Origin: CAYGTO01 sp964352815
GTDB lineage: Bacteria; Pseudomonadota; Alphaproteobacteria; Rickettsiales; UBA3002
Direction of reading: 5' to 3'
DNA: 64,000 bases
Assembly: GCA_964352815.1 (NCBI GenBank)
Contig: CAYGTO010000002.1
Span: 62,001 to 126,000, forward strand
Shown here: piece after piece, positions 1 through 7,660 of the stretch
How the letters are laid out: the number at the start of each line of letters is the position of its first letter
Numbering within the stretch: position 1 is the first letter of the stretch
Made by a program: the position numbers and the translations under genes
The notes under the pieces: generated by a model
What the model saw: the letters and a program-made list of their open reading frames with translations, nothing else
What the model was told of the DNA's origin: nothing
Database searches by the model: none

Positions 1-1
1 G

Positions 2-133
2 GTGCGCGACGCGCTGGGCGGCGTGGCCGATGATCGCATCGCTGGCTTTCTTTATATGGGCACACCCGATGACACCCCTGAAGACCGCAAGCGCCCCGAT
101 TATGATGAGCAGGTGAGTGTATGGGAGGGGTGA
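2..133 (+). CDS. Nitroreductase family protein, C-terminal fragment
   Basis: The window opens inside a gene. Frame 2 is open from the first base and ends at a TGA at 131-133, giving 43 residues. The segment containing VGFLYLGTP-like residues (here IAGFLYMGTP) followed by a proline- and arginine-rich tail resembles the C-terminus of YdjA-type FMN nitroreductases, which reduce nitro compounds and quinones with NAD(P)H in the cytoplasm. The FMN-binding N-terminus lies outside the window, so the assignment rests on the tail alone. A GTCAT-type palindromic element begins 9 bp after the stop. Confidence 0.6.
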   Translation: MRDALGGVADDRIAGFLYMGTPDDTPEDRKRPDYDEQVSVWEG

Positions 134-141
134 TAAACAGC

Positions 142-215
142 GTCATCTCGAACGATGCGAACGCATCGGAGAGATCTAAGATGTCTCGTCGGCCTACGGC
201 CTCGCTCGACATGAC
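142..215. repeat. GTCAT...ATGAC palindromic element, copy 1
   Basis: A 74-bp element with terminal GTCAT and ATGAC and internal dyads. It has the same length as the copy inside the DsbD-like gene (41445-41518) and differs from it at only a handful of positions. Intergenic, after the nitroreductase stop. Confidence 0.8.
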
Positions 216-223
216 GTTCTCAC

Positions 224-251
224 CCAATGACCAATTACTAATGACTAAATA
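224..251. repeat. Heptamer array (CCAATGA-like, 4 units)
   Basis: Four consecutive diverged 7-bp units beginning CCAATGA, CCAATTA. The array ends 10 bp before the start codon of the glutamate-synthase-like gene. It is one of about ten period-7 arrays in the window, each with its own unit sequence. Confidence 0.6.
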
Positions 252-260
252 CCCTTCTGC

Positions 261-1562
261 ATGATCACCCTTGCTCACATTCGCTATGCCGCACAAGCGA
301 TCATAGAAGGCGCCTGGCGCGTCGCGCTCTATGGCCGCTATAATGGCCGGCGCCCTTTCGGCTGGACAACGCGCAACTGGATCAACCATGCCGCATCGGG
401 CAAAGAACGCATCGCTGCGTTTGCGGCGCGCGAGGTGAAGAAAACCCCCATATATTTCGCACCATCGCTCAGTCCAAAAAAATTCGATGAAGTGACACCG
501 CCCGCACCGATTACGTTCGGCGACGGCGTATGCGAAACGCCCTACACCGCCCCCTCCTTCATCAACATCGCCGGCATGAGCTATGGCTCCATGTCGAAAT
601 CGGCGATTCAGGCGATGGCGAGTGGCGCGAAGAAAGCGAATTGTTGGCTCAATAGCGGCGAAGGGGCCCTGTCACCCTACCATTTAGACTCCGGCGCGGA
701 CATTGTGCTGCAAATCGGCACCGGCAAATTCGGCCTGCAACATGCCGACGGAACGCTTGATGAAGCAAAGCTCACAAAAGCCGCCGGTCACGAGGCGGTG
801 AAAATGATTGAGATCAAACTCAGCCAGGGCGGCAAACCCGGCAAGGGCGGCTATCTCCCCGCTGCGAAAGTTACCGATGAGGTTGCGAAACTAATGGGCA
901 TTACCCCAGGCACGGCCGCAATCTCGCGCGCACGTCATGAGGAAGCGCCGGACCTTGAAGCACTGCTGAAATGGATTCACCAGCTACGCAGCCTCACCGG
1001 AAAGCCGGTGGGCTTTAAATGCGCCGCTACTGATGCGAAGGAATGGAGCCGCCTCTGCCAGCTGCTCGCGCAACATGAACGCGACTACCACCCTGATTTT
1101 ATCGCCATTGATGGTGGCGAGGCCGGCACCGGCGGCGCGCCGCAAATGCTGATGCAGGCGATGGGGCTACCACTGCTCGAATCGCTGCCGCATCTTCACC
1201 AATCGCTGCACCATTACGGGCTGCGCGATCATATCCGGCTTGTTGCTTCAGGCGGAATTATTACGCCGGATCATGCCGCTGCCGCGCTTGCCCATGGCGC
1301 GGATTGCCTCGCGCTTGGCCGCGGTGTGATGCTGGCGATGGGCTGCGTGCAAGCGCTGCAATGCCACCGCAATGTCTGCCCGATGGGCATCACCGCCCAT
1401 AATCCGCTGCTCGAAGCGCGCTTTAAGGTGGGCATGGATAAGGGCCAGCGCATCGCGAATTATATCCGCGCCATGCGTGAAGAGGTGCAAATGATCGCGG
1501 CCGCGTGTGGGGTGGAAAGTGTGGAACAGTTAGAACGGTGGAATATTGGAACGGTGGAATAG
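261..1562 (+). CDS. FMN-binding glutamate synthase family protein
   Basis: 433 residues matching the FMN-binding (GltB-like) central domain of glutamate synthase without the amidotransferase and GXGXG domains. Family motifs are visible: NIAGMSYGSMS, the glycine-rich SQGGKPGKGG loop, and DGGEAGTGG followed by GGIITPDHAA, which form the FMN-binding TIM barrel. A cysteine-containing stretch CHRNVCPMGIT matches the iron-sulfur region of these proteins. Stand-alone members are predicted cytoplasmic flavoenzymes whose substrate is often not glutamate. The last ~11 codons run through an AACGGTGG repeat that has an inverted partner at 1711-1725, so the natural C-terminus may have been replaced or extended by repeat DNA. 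The ATG at 261 is the first in-frame start, and no strong ribosome binding site is seen. Confidence 0.85.
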   Translation: MITLAHIRYAAQAIIEGAWRVALYGRYNGRRPFGWTTRNWINHAASGKERIAAFAAREVKKTPIYFAPSLSPKKFDEVTPPAPITFGDGVCETPYTAPSFINIAGMSYGSMSKSAIQAMASGAKKANCWLNSGEGALSPYHLDSGADIVLQIGTGKFGLQHADGTLDEAKLTKAAGHEAVKMIEIKLSQGGKPGKGGYLPAAKVTDEVAKLMGITPGTAAISRARHEEAPDLEALLKWIHQLRSLTGKPVGFKCAATDAKEWSRLCQLLAQHERDYHPDFIAIDGGEAGTGGAPQMLMQAMGLPLLESLPHLHQSLHHYGLRDHIRLVASGGIITPDHAAAALAHGADCLALGRGVMLAMGCVQALQCHRNVCPMGITAHNPLLEARFKVGMDKGQRIANYIRAMREEVQMIAAACGVESVEQLERWNIGTVE

Positions 1563-1725
1563 TCTGATATGTCATTGCACGGCTCGTCCGGGCAATCCAA
1601 ACAATCTCTCATGCAGCCCTTGGATTACCCGCATAAAGCGGGTAATGACAGTGTCACAATTGTTCCACCGTTCTACCATCCTACCGTTCCACCGTTCTAC
1701 CATCCTACCGTTCCACCGTTCTAAC
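1529..1725. repeat. Long inverted repeat with tandem 24-bp units
   Basis: A 15-bp arm at 1529-1543 (GTTAGAACGGTGGAA) is perfectly inverted at 1711-1725. The right side holds 2.6 tandem copies of a 24-bp unit (1663-1686, 1687-1710, 1711-1725) built of octamers such as TTCCACCG. The left arm lies inside the 3' end of the glutamate-synthase-like CDS. A GTCAT-type element lies between the arms. Confidence 0.8.
1571..1649. repeat. GTCAT...ATGAC palindromic element, copy 2
   Basis: A 79-bp element with GTCAT and ATGAC ends. It belongs to the same subfamily as the copy at 11477-11546: both share a CCGGGYAATCCAAAC-type left half and a TTGGATTRCCCGCATAAAGCG-like right half. Confidence 0.75.
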
Positions 1726-1736
1726 CTTCCAACATT

Positions 1737-2060
1737 CTAATCCATCTCTGGCGCGAGGGTGACTTTCAGCCCATCCAGCGCGTCACTCATCAGAATTTGG
1801 CAGGATAGGCGGGATTGATCGGTGACTTCGGCTGCTTCATCGAGCATTTCTTCTTCCTCGTCTTGCATGGGTGAGAGCTTCTCTCGCCACTCCGCATCCA
1901 CATAGACATGGCAAGTCGCGCAGGCGCAGGCGCCGCCGCATTCCGCCTTGATCGGCAGCCCATGATCGCGGATCACCTCCATCACCCGCCAGCCGTCGAG
2001 GGCTTGCAGAGAATGCTCATTTCCCTCTCTATCTATTACGTGTAGCGTGAGATCAGGCAT
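1737..2060 (-). CDS. 2Fe-2S ferredoxin (adrenodoxin type)
   Basis: 107-residue soluble electron carrier. Cysteines at 41, 47, 50 and 87 give the C-x5-C-x2-C-x36-C ligand spacing of adrenodoxin-type [2Fe-2S] ferredoxins, with an extra Cys45 inside the loop. The acidic stretch around residues 67-77 is typical of the partner-binding helix. These ferredoxins feed electrons to Fe-S assembly or P450-type systems and are reduced by an FAD reductase. A suitable reductase gene lies 435 bp upstream on the same strand. The ATG at 2060 overlaps by 8 bp the end of the inserted four-helix-bundle gene that separates the two. Confidence 0.92.
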   Translation of the reverse strand: MPDLTLHVIDREGNEHSLQALDGWRVMEVIRDHGLPIKAECGGACACATCHVYVDAEWREKLSPMQDEEEEMLDEAAEVTDQSRLSCQILMSDALDGLKVTLAPEMD

Positions 2061-2466
2061 GGTCCTTCTGAGGTAATGGGGAATGGGTAATGGGGAATGG
2101 TTTGCTTGAAAGAGAGCGTTCTAGGGCGAGAATTCCACGGCTAATGACACTCGCATTCTCTAACAAAGATAGAATATCTGCTTCAGCAACCAAACCCACA
2201 TTACAGGCGATTCTGAGCTGGGTTTCGACTTCACCGAGCGAACCTATCGCGATTCGCAAGAAACGTATGTACTCTTTTGTAGCACCGCGCTTGTTTCCTT
2301 CAGCGATATTAGATGGGACGGAAACTGCCGCTCGGCGCAATTGGGATGTCAGCCCATAACGCTCTTCTGTAGGAAACGTAGCGGTAAGCTCATATATCGC
2401 AGTTACAAGACCCATGGCGTGTTGCCATATTCTCAAATCTCTATAATCGCGAATCACCTCAGCCAT
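2053..2466 (-). CDS. Four-helix bundle protein (23S rRNA intervening-sequence protein family)
   Basis: 137 residues. The IWQHAMGLV-like first helix, TSQLRRAAVSVPSNIAEG in the middle and a final helix around residues 95-118 are the signature of the S23/IVP four-helix bundle family, small homopentameric proteins often encoded inside intervening sequences of 23S rRNA genes and elsewhere at ectopic sites. Biochemical function is unknown. The ATG sits inside the heptamer array at 2463-2491 and the last codons (FPITHSPLPQ) are read from the inverted partner array at 2072-2100, so the gene is bounded at both ends by the same repeat. It splits an otherwise plausible ferredoxin reductase-ferredoxin pair, which looks like a cassette insertion. 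Confidence 0.88.
   Translation of the reverse strand: MAEVIRDYRDLRIWQHAMGLVTAIYELTATFPTEERYGLTSQLRRAAVSVPSNIAEGNKRGATKEYIRFLRIAIGSLGEVETQLRIACNVGLVAEADILSLLENASVISRGILALERSLSSKPFPITHSPLPQKDHA
2072..2100. repeat. Heptamer array, left arm around the four-helix gene
   Basis: Four 7-bp units alternating GGTAATG and GGGAATG. It forms an inverted pair with 2463-2491. The 3' end of the four-helix-bundle CDS reads through it. Confidence 0.85.
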
Positions 2467-2491
2467 TACCTATCACCCATTCCCCATTGCC
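2463..2491. repeat. Heptamer array, right arm around the four-helix gene
   Basis: Four 7-bp units (CCATTAC, CTATCAC and two CCATTSC-like), the inverted counterpart of 2072-2100. The start codon of the minus-strand four-helix gene (CAT at 2464-2466) is part of the outermost unit. Confidence 0.85.
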
Positions 2492-2494
2492 TGC

Positions 2495-3544
2495 TCATGC
2501 CGCCTGACTCTTCGTTCCTTTTTCTTCCTTCACGCCCAGCCGTTGCTGCAGCTCGGTCGAGGATGTTGTATATTGGAAGCGGAGTTTTTGGTCGGGACGG
2601 CAAATCCGGAACGCCTCTTGCGCCATCAGCGCCGCTTCATGAAAGCCCGAGAGGATCAGCTTCAGCTTACCCGGATAATGGTTAATATCACCAATCGCGA
2701 AAATGCCCGGCTCGGAAGTTTGGAACTTCTCCGTATCGACCGGAATCAGATTTTCATGCAGGTTCAGCCCCCACTTCGCAATCGGCCCCAGTTTCATCGT
2801 TAGGCCAAAGAAAGGCAGCAGCATATCGCAGTCCACCGACTGCTCAGATTCGGACGTTTTGATGGTGACCGAGCTCAATTCTCCATTCTCACCATGCAAT
2901 TCTTTCACCTGGCCAATCACCAAATCCATCTTGCCTTCAGCTACTAGCTTGCGCATCTTTTCCACAGAATCCGGTGCGGCGCGGAAGGAGTCGCGGCGAT
3001 GGACGAGCGTCACATGGCTCGCAATTTCTTGCAGATCAATCGACCAATCGAGCGCGGAATCACCGCCGCCCACAATGACTAATTTCTTCTCCGCAAACCT
3101 GTCCCGTTTTCGGACGGCATAGAAAACGGACGACTCCTCAAATTCGGAAATTCCGTCAATCGGTGGCTTCTTCGGAACAAAACTTCCCCCGCCCGCCGCG
3201 ATCGCAATCACCGGTGCCGTAAGCCTATTGCCCTCATCCGTCGTGACCTGCCACTGGCCATTTTCCAGCTTCTCAATCGACTCGACCATTTGCTGCAAAT
3301 GAAACACCGGGTCAAACGGTGCGGCCTGCTCCATCAACCGATCGGTCAGCTCCTGGCCCGTGCACACCGGCAGCGCCGGAATATCATAGATCGGTTTTTC
3401 CGGGTAAAGCTCAGCGCACTGCCCGCCCGGCTTATCCAAAATATCAATCAGCTGCACCTTAAGCCCCAAAAGCCCCAGCTCAAACACGGCAAACAGCCCC
3501 ACCGGGCCGGCGCCAATAATCAGTACGTCTGTTTCATGTTTCAT
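2495..3544 (-). CDS. Ferredoxin/flavodoxin--NADP reductase (thioredoxin-reductase-like)
   Basis: 349-residue FAD protein of the TrxR-like ferredoxin-NADP reductase family. The N-terminal dinucleotide fold has GAGPVGLFAVFELG (residues ~12-25). A second, NADPH-binding fold has VIVGGGDSALDW around residue 155, and the FAD-closing motif GIFAIGDINHYPGK lies near 280. No CxxC redox pair is present, which separates it from true thioredoxin reductases. It transfers electrons between NADPH and ferredoxin, and a [2Fe-2S] ferredoxin lies just downstream on the same strand after the inserted four-helix gene. The ATG at 3544 gives a start directly before the beta strand of the FAD fold, as expected. Confidence 0.93.
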   Translation of the reverse strand: MKHETDVLIIGAGPVGLFAVFELGLLGLKVQLIDILDKPGGQCAELYPEKPIYDIPALPVCTGQELTDRLMEQAAPFDPVFHLQQMVESIEKLENGQWQVTTDEGNRLTAPVIAIAAGGGSFVPKKPPIDGISEFEESSVFYAVRKRDRFAEKKLVIVGGGDSALDWSIDLQEIASHVTLVHRRDSFRAAPDSVEKMRKLVAEGKMDLVIGQVKELHGENGELSSVTIKTSESEQSVDCDMLLPFFGLTMKLGPIAKWGLNLHENLIPVDTEKFQTSEPGIFAIGDINHYPGKLKLILSGFHEAALMAQEAFRICRPDQKLRFQYTTSSTELQQRLGVKEEKGTKSQAA

Positions 3545-3622
3545 GCGCTTGATATAAGAGCGTTTTCGGGCTGTGTCCAGCGCGAATCGTGGCTTTTCCT
3601 GTGTATGGGTGCGCCCCTTGAA

Positions 3623-3651
3623 TTGCGCCCCGCGCGCGCTATCTCTATTAT
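3623..3651 (+). promoter_or_regulatory. Candidate sigma-70 promoter for dps
   Basis: TTGCGC (3623-3628) and TATTAT (3646-3651) are separated by 17 bp, upstream of dps and its AAAAGGAGAG ribosome binding site. The match is by eye and the -35 box is weak. Confidence 0.4.
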
Positions 3652-3678
3652 GTTACTGAAAATTAAAAGGAGAGACAC

Positions 3679-4155
3679 ATGTCTACGAAAGTTGCCACTG
3701 CGCTCACACATGTCTTGGCGGATAGCTACACGCTCTATCTAAAGACGCAGAATTATCACTGGAATGTCGAAGGCGAGCGTTTCAATTCGCTGCACGCCAT
3801 GTTCGAAGAGCAATATACCGAGCTGCGTGAGGCGATTGATGAGATTGCTGAGCGGATTCGTGCGATTGGTGCGAAAGCGCCCGGTAGTTATAAAGAATAT
3901 CAAGCGCTGTCGGACATGGAAGACGGCAATAGCAGTTTCAGCGCCAATGACATGGTCGCGGACCTGCATGACAGCCATTTGATGCTGGCGAAAAGCATTC
4001 AGAAGGCCATCGATGCGGCGGATGATGCCGATGATGATGTTTCAGAAGATATGATGATCGCGCGCATGACCGTGCATGAGAAAACCATGTGGATGCTGCG
4101 CTCATCACTGCCTGAAGAGATGCGTGAGCAACGCCAAGCGCGCATGGCCGCGTAG
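3679..4155 (+). CDS. dps: DNA protection during starvation protein (Dps)
   Basis: 158-residue ferritin-like protein. The Dps signature is clear: TQNYHWNVEG (ferroxidase His) and the FxxLHxMFEEQYTELREAID segment with the acidic ligands. Dps dodecamers bind DNA and oxidise Fe(II) with H2O2, protecting DNA in stationary phase and oxidative stress. The start at 3679 is preceded by an excellent ribosome binding site (AAAAGGAGAG, 7 bp spacing). Monocistronic: the flanking genes are divergent or convergent. Two small hairpins (4180-4197 and 4220-4237) follow the stop and may end the transcript, although neither has a strong U run. Confidence 0.95.
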   Translation: MSTKVATALTHVLADSYTLYLKTQNYHWNVEGERFNSLHAMFEEQYTELREAIDEIAERIRAIGAKAPGSYKEYQALSDMEDGNSSFSANDMVADLHDSHLMLAKSIQKAIDAADDADDDVSEDMMIARMTVHEKTMWMLRSSLPEEMREQRQARMAA

Positions 4156-4179
4156 TATTTGACTCCGCATAATCTGCAA

Positions 4180-4237
4180 TACCGACGCATGTCGGTATCT
4201 CATCCTAAAAAGCTCAAGCCCCCGACTTACGTCGGGG
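4180..4237 (+). terminator. Two short hairpins after dps
   Basis: TACCGAC-GCAT-GTCGGTA (4180-4197) and CCCCGAC-TTAC-GTCGGGG (4220-4237) are perfect stem-loops downstream of the dps stop. Neither is followed by a clear T run, so termination is possible but not shown. Confidence 0.4.
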
Positions 4238-4294
4238 TTGCAATTCAAAGTGTAAGGGAAGGTGGCCACGGCTGCCTTTCCTTTTGCGTAAAAC

Positions 4295-4374
4295 GTCATC
4301 CCGTGGCTTGACCACGGGATCTCTACTGGATGTAACGCCTACCTAGAGATACCGCGATCACGTCGCGGTATGAC
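4295..4374. repeat. GTCAT...ATGAC palindromic element, copy 3
   Basis: An 80-bp element with ends GTCATCCCGTGG and CGCGGTATGAC. It lies between convergent dps and tas. Closest relative in the window: 35709-35790. Confidence 0.75.
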
Positions 4375-4381
4375 AACATCA

Positions 4382-5434
4382 TTACGGACACGGGTTCGGC
4401 CGGTCTGCATGGATATTTTCAATCCCCTCGAGCACCTCATTTGGCAGGTTCACCTCCGCTGAGGCGATATTGCTTTTCAGCTGCTCCAGGCTCGTCGCGC
4501 CAATGATATTACTCGTCACAAAAGGCCGCGAGGTGACGTAAGCCAGCGCCATTTGCGACGGATCCAGCCCATGCTCACGGGCGAGGGCGACATAGCGCGC
4601 TGTCGCGCGTTCCCCTTCCACGCTCGTATAGCGCGAGAAACGCTCAAACAAGGTCAGCCGTGCGCCTTGCGGCTTTTGCCCGTTCAAATATTTCCCCGAC
4701 AGCACCCCAAAGGCGAGCGGCGAATAGGCCAAAAGCCCCGCCTGCTCACGGATTGATGCTTCCGCCATCCCTACCTCATAGGTACGATTCAGCAGATTAT
4801 ACGGGTTCTGTACCGACATAACGCGCGGCAAGCTTTCCTGCTCCGCGAGTTTCAGGCAATGCATCAGCCCCCACGGCGTCTCATTCGACAGGCCAATATG
4901 GCGAATCTTGCCCGCCTTGATCAGCTCACCCAGCACCGACAGCGTTTCTTTCAGCGGCGTACTATCATCCTCTATGTCATGGCTATAGCCGAGTTGGCCA
5001 AAGAAATTGGTTTTCCGCTCCGGCCAGTGCAGCTGATACAGATCGATATAATCGGTCTGCAAGCGCGTGAGTTCGGCCTCAACCGCCCTGGTGATATGCT
5101 CTTTGCTGTAGCGCAGCGGCGCCGGACGAATATAGCCAAGCTGCTCGGGGAAATCATCGGCCTTTCCCGCCACCTTGCTCGCGAGGATGAATGTTTCGCG
5201 GTTCTTCCGGCTGGCAATCCATGAGCCAATATGCTGGCTCGTCCGGCCTTGGGTTTCGCGCATCGGCGGGACCGGATAGAGCTCCGCCGTGTCGATAAAA
5301 TTAATGCCCTGATCGAGCGCAAAATCCAGCTGTGCGTGCGCTTCGGCTTCGCTATTCTGCTGACCCCAGGTCATGGTGCCCAGGCAGAGTTTGCTGACCT
5401 TAATATCGGTATTTCCGAGTGTGGTGTATTTCAT
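4382..5434 (-). CDS. tas: NADP(H)-dependent aldo-keto reductase (Tas-like)
   Basis: 350-residue (beta/alpha)8 oxidoreductase. It aligns by eye with E. coli Tas: LCLGTMTWGQQNSEAEAHAQL at the N-terminus, DTAELYPVPPMRETQG carrying the catalytic Asp/Tyr, KVAGKADD with the Lys, and LDLYQLHWPER-type residues with the catalytic His. These enzymes reduce carbonyls with NADPH in the cytoplasm; the physiological substrate of Tas is not settled. The start at 5434 follows a GGGAGTC ribosome binding site. The next gene upstream on the strand (mscS) ends 117 bp away beyond a period-7 hairpin, so it is probably transcribed alone. Confidence 0.92.
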   Translation of the reverse strand: MKYTTLGNTDIKVSKLCLGTMTWGQQNSEAEAHAQLDFALDQGINFIDTAELYPVPPMRETQGRTSQHIGSWIASRKNRETFILASKVAGKADDFPEQLGYIRPAPLRYSKEHITRAVEAELTRLQTDYIDLYQLHWPERKTNFFGQLGYSHDIEDDSTPLKETLSVLGELIKAGKIRHIGLSNETPWGLMHCLKLAEQESLPRVMSVQNPYNLLNRTYEVGMAEASIREQAGLLAYSPLAFGVLSGKYLNGQKPQGARLTLFERFSRYTSVEGERATARYVALAREHGLDPSQMALAYVTSRPFVTSNIIGATSLEQLKSNIASAEVNLPNEVLEGIENIHADRPNPCP

Positions 5435-5502
5435 TTCAGACTCCCTGTTCTAGGGGAAGATAGCTCAGGGGTGGAAGGAAACAAGAAAAAGGGTGCAGGA
5501 AG

Positions 5503-5548
5503 TCGGACATCGGACGTCGCAAAAACGATATCCGACATCCGACGTCCG
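5503..5548. repeat. Heptamer inverted array (TCGGACR)
   Basis: Two TCGGACA/TCGGACG units (5503-5516) face three inverted NYRTCCG-type units (5528-5548) across a short loop. It lies directly after the stop of the minus-strand mscS gene at 5552 and could also act as its terminator hairpin. Confidence 0.65.
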
Positions 5549-5551
5549 AAT

Positions 5552-6472
5552 TTACGCCGCTTTGATATCGACGACTTTATCGTCGTTTGCGATCGTGATT
5601 TCGGTTTGTGGGAAGGGAATCGAAATGCCTTCTTCATCGAAGCGCAATTTCACTTTTTCCATCACATCGAAATAGACCGCCCAATAATCGGCTGACTTCA
5701 CCCAGGGGCGCACCGCGAAATTCACGCTGCTATCGGCCAGCTCAAGCACGACGATTTGCGGCGCCGGGTCTTTCAATACCCGCGTATCGGATTCCACGAT
5801 ATCGCGCAGCACGTCTTTTGCTTTCTTCAGATCATCATTATAGCCAATACCAAAGACGAAATCGATCCGGCGGGTTTTTTGCGTCGAATAATTCGTGATC
5901 GCACCGGAAATCACCGCTGAGTTCGGCACGATAATCGTTTTATTATCGGGCGTCAGCATGGTGGTGGTGAAAATACCAATCGTTTTCACTGAGCCGCTAA
6001 TGCCGCCTGCTTCCACAAAATCACCTGCCTTGAAGGGACGGAAGGTAATCATCATTACGCCTGCCGCAAGATTCGACAGTGAATCCTGCATCGAGAGGCC
6101 AATCGCCAAACCGGCTGCCGCAAAAATTGCTGCAAGCGAGGTGGTTTCAATGCCCAGCTGGCTCAGTGCCGCAATAATCACAAAGGCAAGCCCAAGCCCC
6201 GAAAGCACATTGCACAGGAAATCCGCCAGCGTGCTATCCATCTTCGATTTGCTCATGCCTTTGCGCACCATTTTGATCACGCTGCGCACAATCATGCGAC
6301 CGACGATAAAGATCGCCAGCGCGCCAAGAATGGCCGTCGCAATCGCCATACCATCTTCCATAATAAAGGCCGTCACCATCTCTTCATTAAGCTGAGACAG
6401 GTCAAAGCTAAATCCGCCAGCGCTTTCTTCCGCTGCCGCTTCACCCGTTGCCGAGGTTAGTAATGCAAACAT
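5552..6472 (-). CDS. mscS: Small-conductance mechanosensitive channel (MscS family)
   Basis: 306-residue inner-membrane channel. A first membrane helix spans residues ~43-64 (IATAILGALAIFIVG), followed by two more. The pore helix AAAGLAIGLSMQDSLSNLAAGVM contains the Gly/Ala-rich packing pattern and the Q-x-S-L-x-N-x-xxG MscS signature. It is followed by the beta domain FRPFKAGDFVEAGG and IIVPNSAVI. MscS heptamers open on membrane tension and release solutes during hypo-osmotic shock. The protein carries a short predicted periplasmic N-terminal leader rich in Glu/Ala. The start at 6472 is the first ATG before the first membrane helix. Confidence 0.94.
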   Translation of the reverse strand: MFALLTSATGEAAAEESAGGFSFDLSQLNEEMVTAFIMEDGMAIATAILGALAIFIVGRMIVRSVIKMVRKGMSKSKMDSTLADFLCNVLSGLGLAFVIIAALSQLGIETTSLAAIFAAAGLAIGLSMQDSLSNLAAGVMMITFRPFKAGDFVEAGGISGSVKTIGIFTTTMLTPDNKTIIVPNSAVISGAITNYSTQKTRRIDFVFGIGYNDDLKKAKDVLRDIVESDTRVLKDPAPQIVVLELADSSVNFAVRPWVKSADYWAVYFDVMEKVKLRFDEEGISIPFPQTEITIANDDKVVDIKAA

Positions 6473-6685
6473 ATCTACACTCCATCATTGTGTTTTACCC
6501 CCTCACTCATAGAACAGCCGTTCAGGATTACAAGCTAGAATTTTCGATGTTTCGCGAGGGAATTGCGCTTTAGCGCATGACCGCGGCGATCCAGAGCTGC
6601 ACACTGGATTGCTTTGTCACTTCGTTCCTCGCAAAACGGTGCTCACCAGCTTTACTTACCCCCCAAATCTCGCTATAGTGCGAGC

Positions 6686-7453
6686 ATGCAAACGCCGATG
6701 GACCCTCAGGAAGCGAAACCACACTCGCCTGTGAGTGAGAGCTTGCTCCCGCTCTTTTTTCACCAGCCCGTCGCCCTCACCTATGACCGCCACCGCGATG
6801 CTGGGCTGAATAAGCACACCAATGTCTATTTCGCGAAGGATGCAGCGGCGATTCCGATCAGCCATGTCGAGGCGATGGAAGCCTCGCATCATTACCCGAT
6901 TGTGTTTTCGCGCCAAGACCCGCCGGGGCTGATGGTGCTGACCGGGCTACAACAGAAAAACCTCTTCGTCGATGAACAGGGCAAATGGGAGCCATACCGC
7001 TATATTCCTGCGTATGTACGCAAATACCCGTTCGCCGTGGTGGAGCTGCCAGAAGAGCGGGAATATTTGCTCTGCGTCGATGAAGCGTCCGATCATTTCT
7101 CGCCGCGCGAAGCCGACCGCCCCTTTTATCAGGGCGACCACGACCCGACCGATCTGTGCGATGAGGCGCTGCATTTCTCGGCCGAGTTTCAGCGCCAAAT
7201 GGAGAACACCACCGAATTTTGCTATGCGCTGCTTGCGGCCGGGCTGGTCAATGCGCGCGACATCCCGATTTCGCTGGGGGATAAAGAGATTCTGGTGTCC
7301 GGCATTTCGATTCTCGACAATCAAGCGTTCGCGGAATTGCCCAATGACACATTGCTGCAATGGCGCGAGAAGGGCTGGCTCGAGATGGTCTACGCCATCC
7401 ACGCCTCGCAAAGCAACTGGCTGCATCTGGTGGAACGAGAACAGACCGCTTGA
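6686..7453 (+). CDS. SapC family protein
   Basis: 255 residues from the ATG at 6686 (an upstream ATG at 6614 is in frame, but its N-terminal extension looks non-conserved). The DAAAIPISHVEAMEASHHYPIVFS region and the closing GISILDNQAFAELPNDTLLQWREKGWLEMVYAIHAS-like segment are typical of the proteobacterial SapC family, named after an S-layer secretion gene of Campylobacter but of uncertain role in other bacteria. No signal peptide or membrane segment is seen. Monocistronic. It is followed by a GTCAT-type palindrome and a heptamer array. Confidence 0.8.
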   Translation: MQTPMDPQEAKPHSPVSESLLPLFFHQPVALTYDRHRDAGLNKHTNVYFAKDAAAIPISHVEAMEASHHYPIVFSRQDPPGLMVLTGLQQKNLFVDEQGKWEPYRYIPAYVRKYPFAVVELPEEREYLLCVDEASDHFSPREADRPFYQGDHDPTDLCDEALHFSAEFQRQMENTTEFCYALLAAGLVNARDIPISLGDKEILVSGISILDNQAFAELPNDTLLQWREKGWLEMVYAIHASQSNWLHLVEREQTA

Positions 7454-7456
7454 TTC

Positions 7457-7522
7457 GTCATACCACACACAGAAATCCCGCGATCAAGCATGCCCCTTTG
7501 AAGAACGGTGTCGCAGGATGAC
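7457..7522. repeat. GTCAT...ATGAC palindromic element, copy 4
   Basis: A 66-bp element with GTCAT and ATGAC ends just after the SapC gene. The internal dyad is degenerate. Confidence 0.6.
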
Positions 7523-7536
7523 ATTTGACTCGCAGA

Positions 7537-7564
7537 ACCTTCCACCTAATCCCTAAATCCTAAC
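7537..7564. repeat. Heptamer array (ACCTTCC/CCCTAAA-like)
   Basis: Four diverged 7-bp units such as ACCTAAT and TCCTAAC between SapC and the HD-motif gene. No inverted partner was found nearby. Confidence 0.5.
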
Positions 7565-7619
7565 CCCCCAATATGACAGTTCGATGACATTTTTTTTCCG
7601 CGCTTGTGACGCACAAAAA

Positions 7620-7645
7620 TTAATCTATGGTTACCGAAACATTAA
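7620..7645. promoter_or_regulatory. Tandem CtrA-like half-sites upstream of the HD-motif gene
   Basis: TTAA (7620), TTAC (7631) and TTAA (7642) are spaced exactly 11 bp apart, forming two overlapping TTAA-N7-TTAM boxes that end 15 bp before the start codon at 7661. The CtrA consensus is TTAA-N7-TTAAC. A CtrA gene lies in this window. Confidence 0.5.
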
Positions 7646-7660
7646 TTAGCGGAGACCATC

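Noticed and set aside
1663..1725. Tandem 24-bp units as a CRISPR array
   Set aside because: Units are contiguous with no unique spacers and are built of octamers; no cas genes are in the window.
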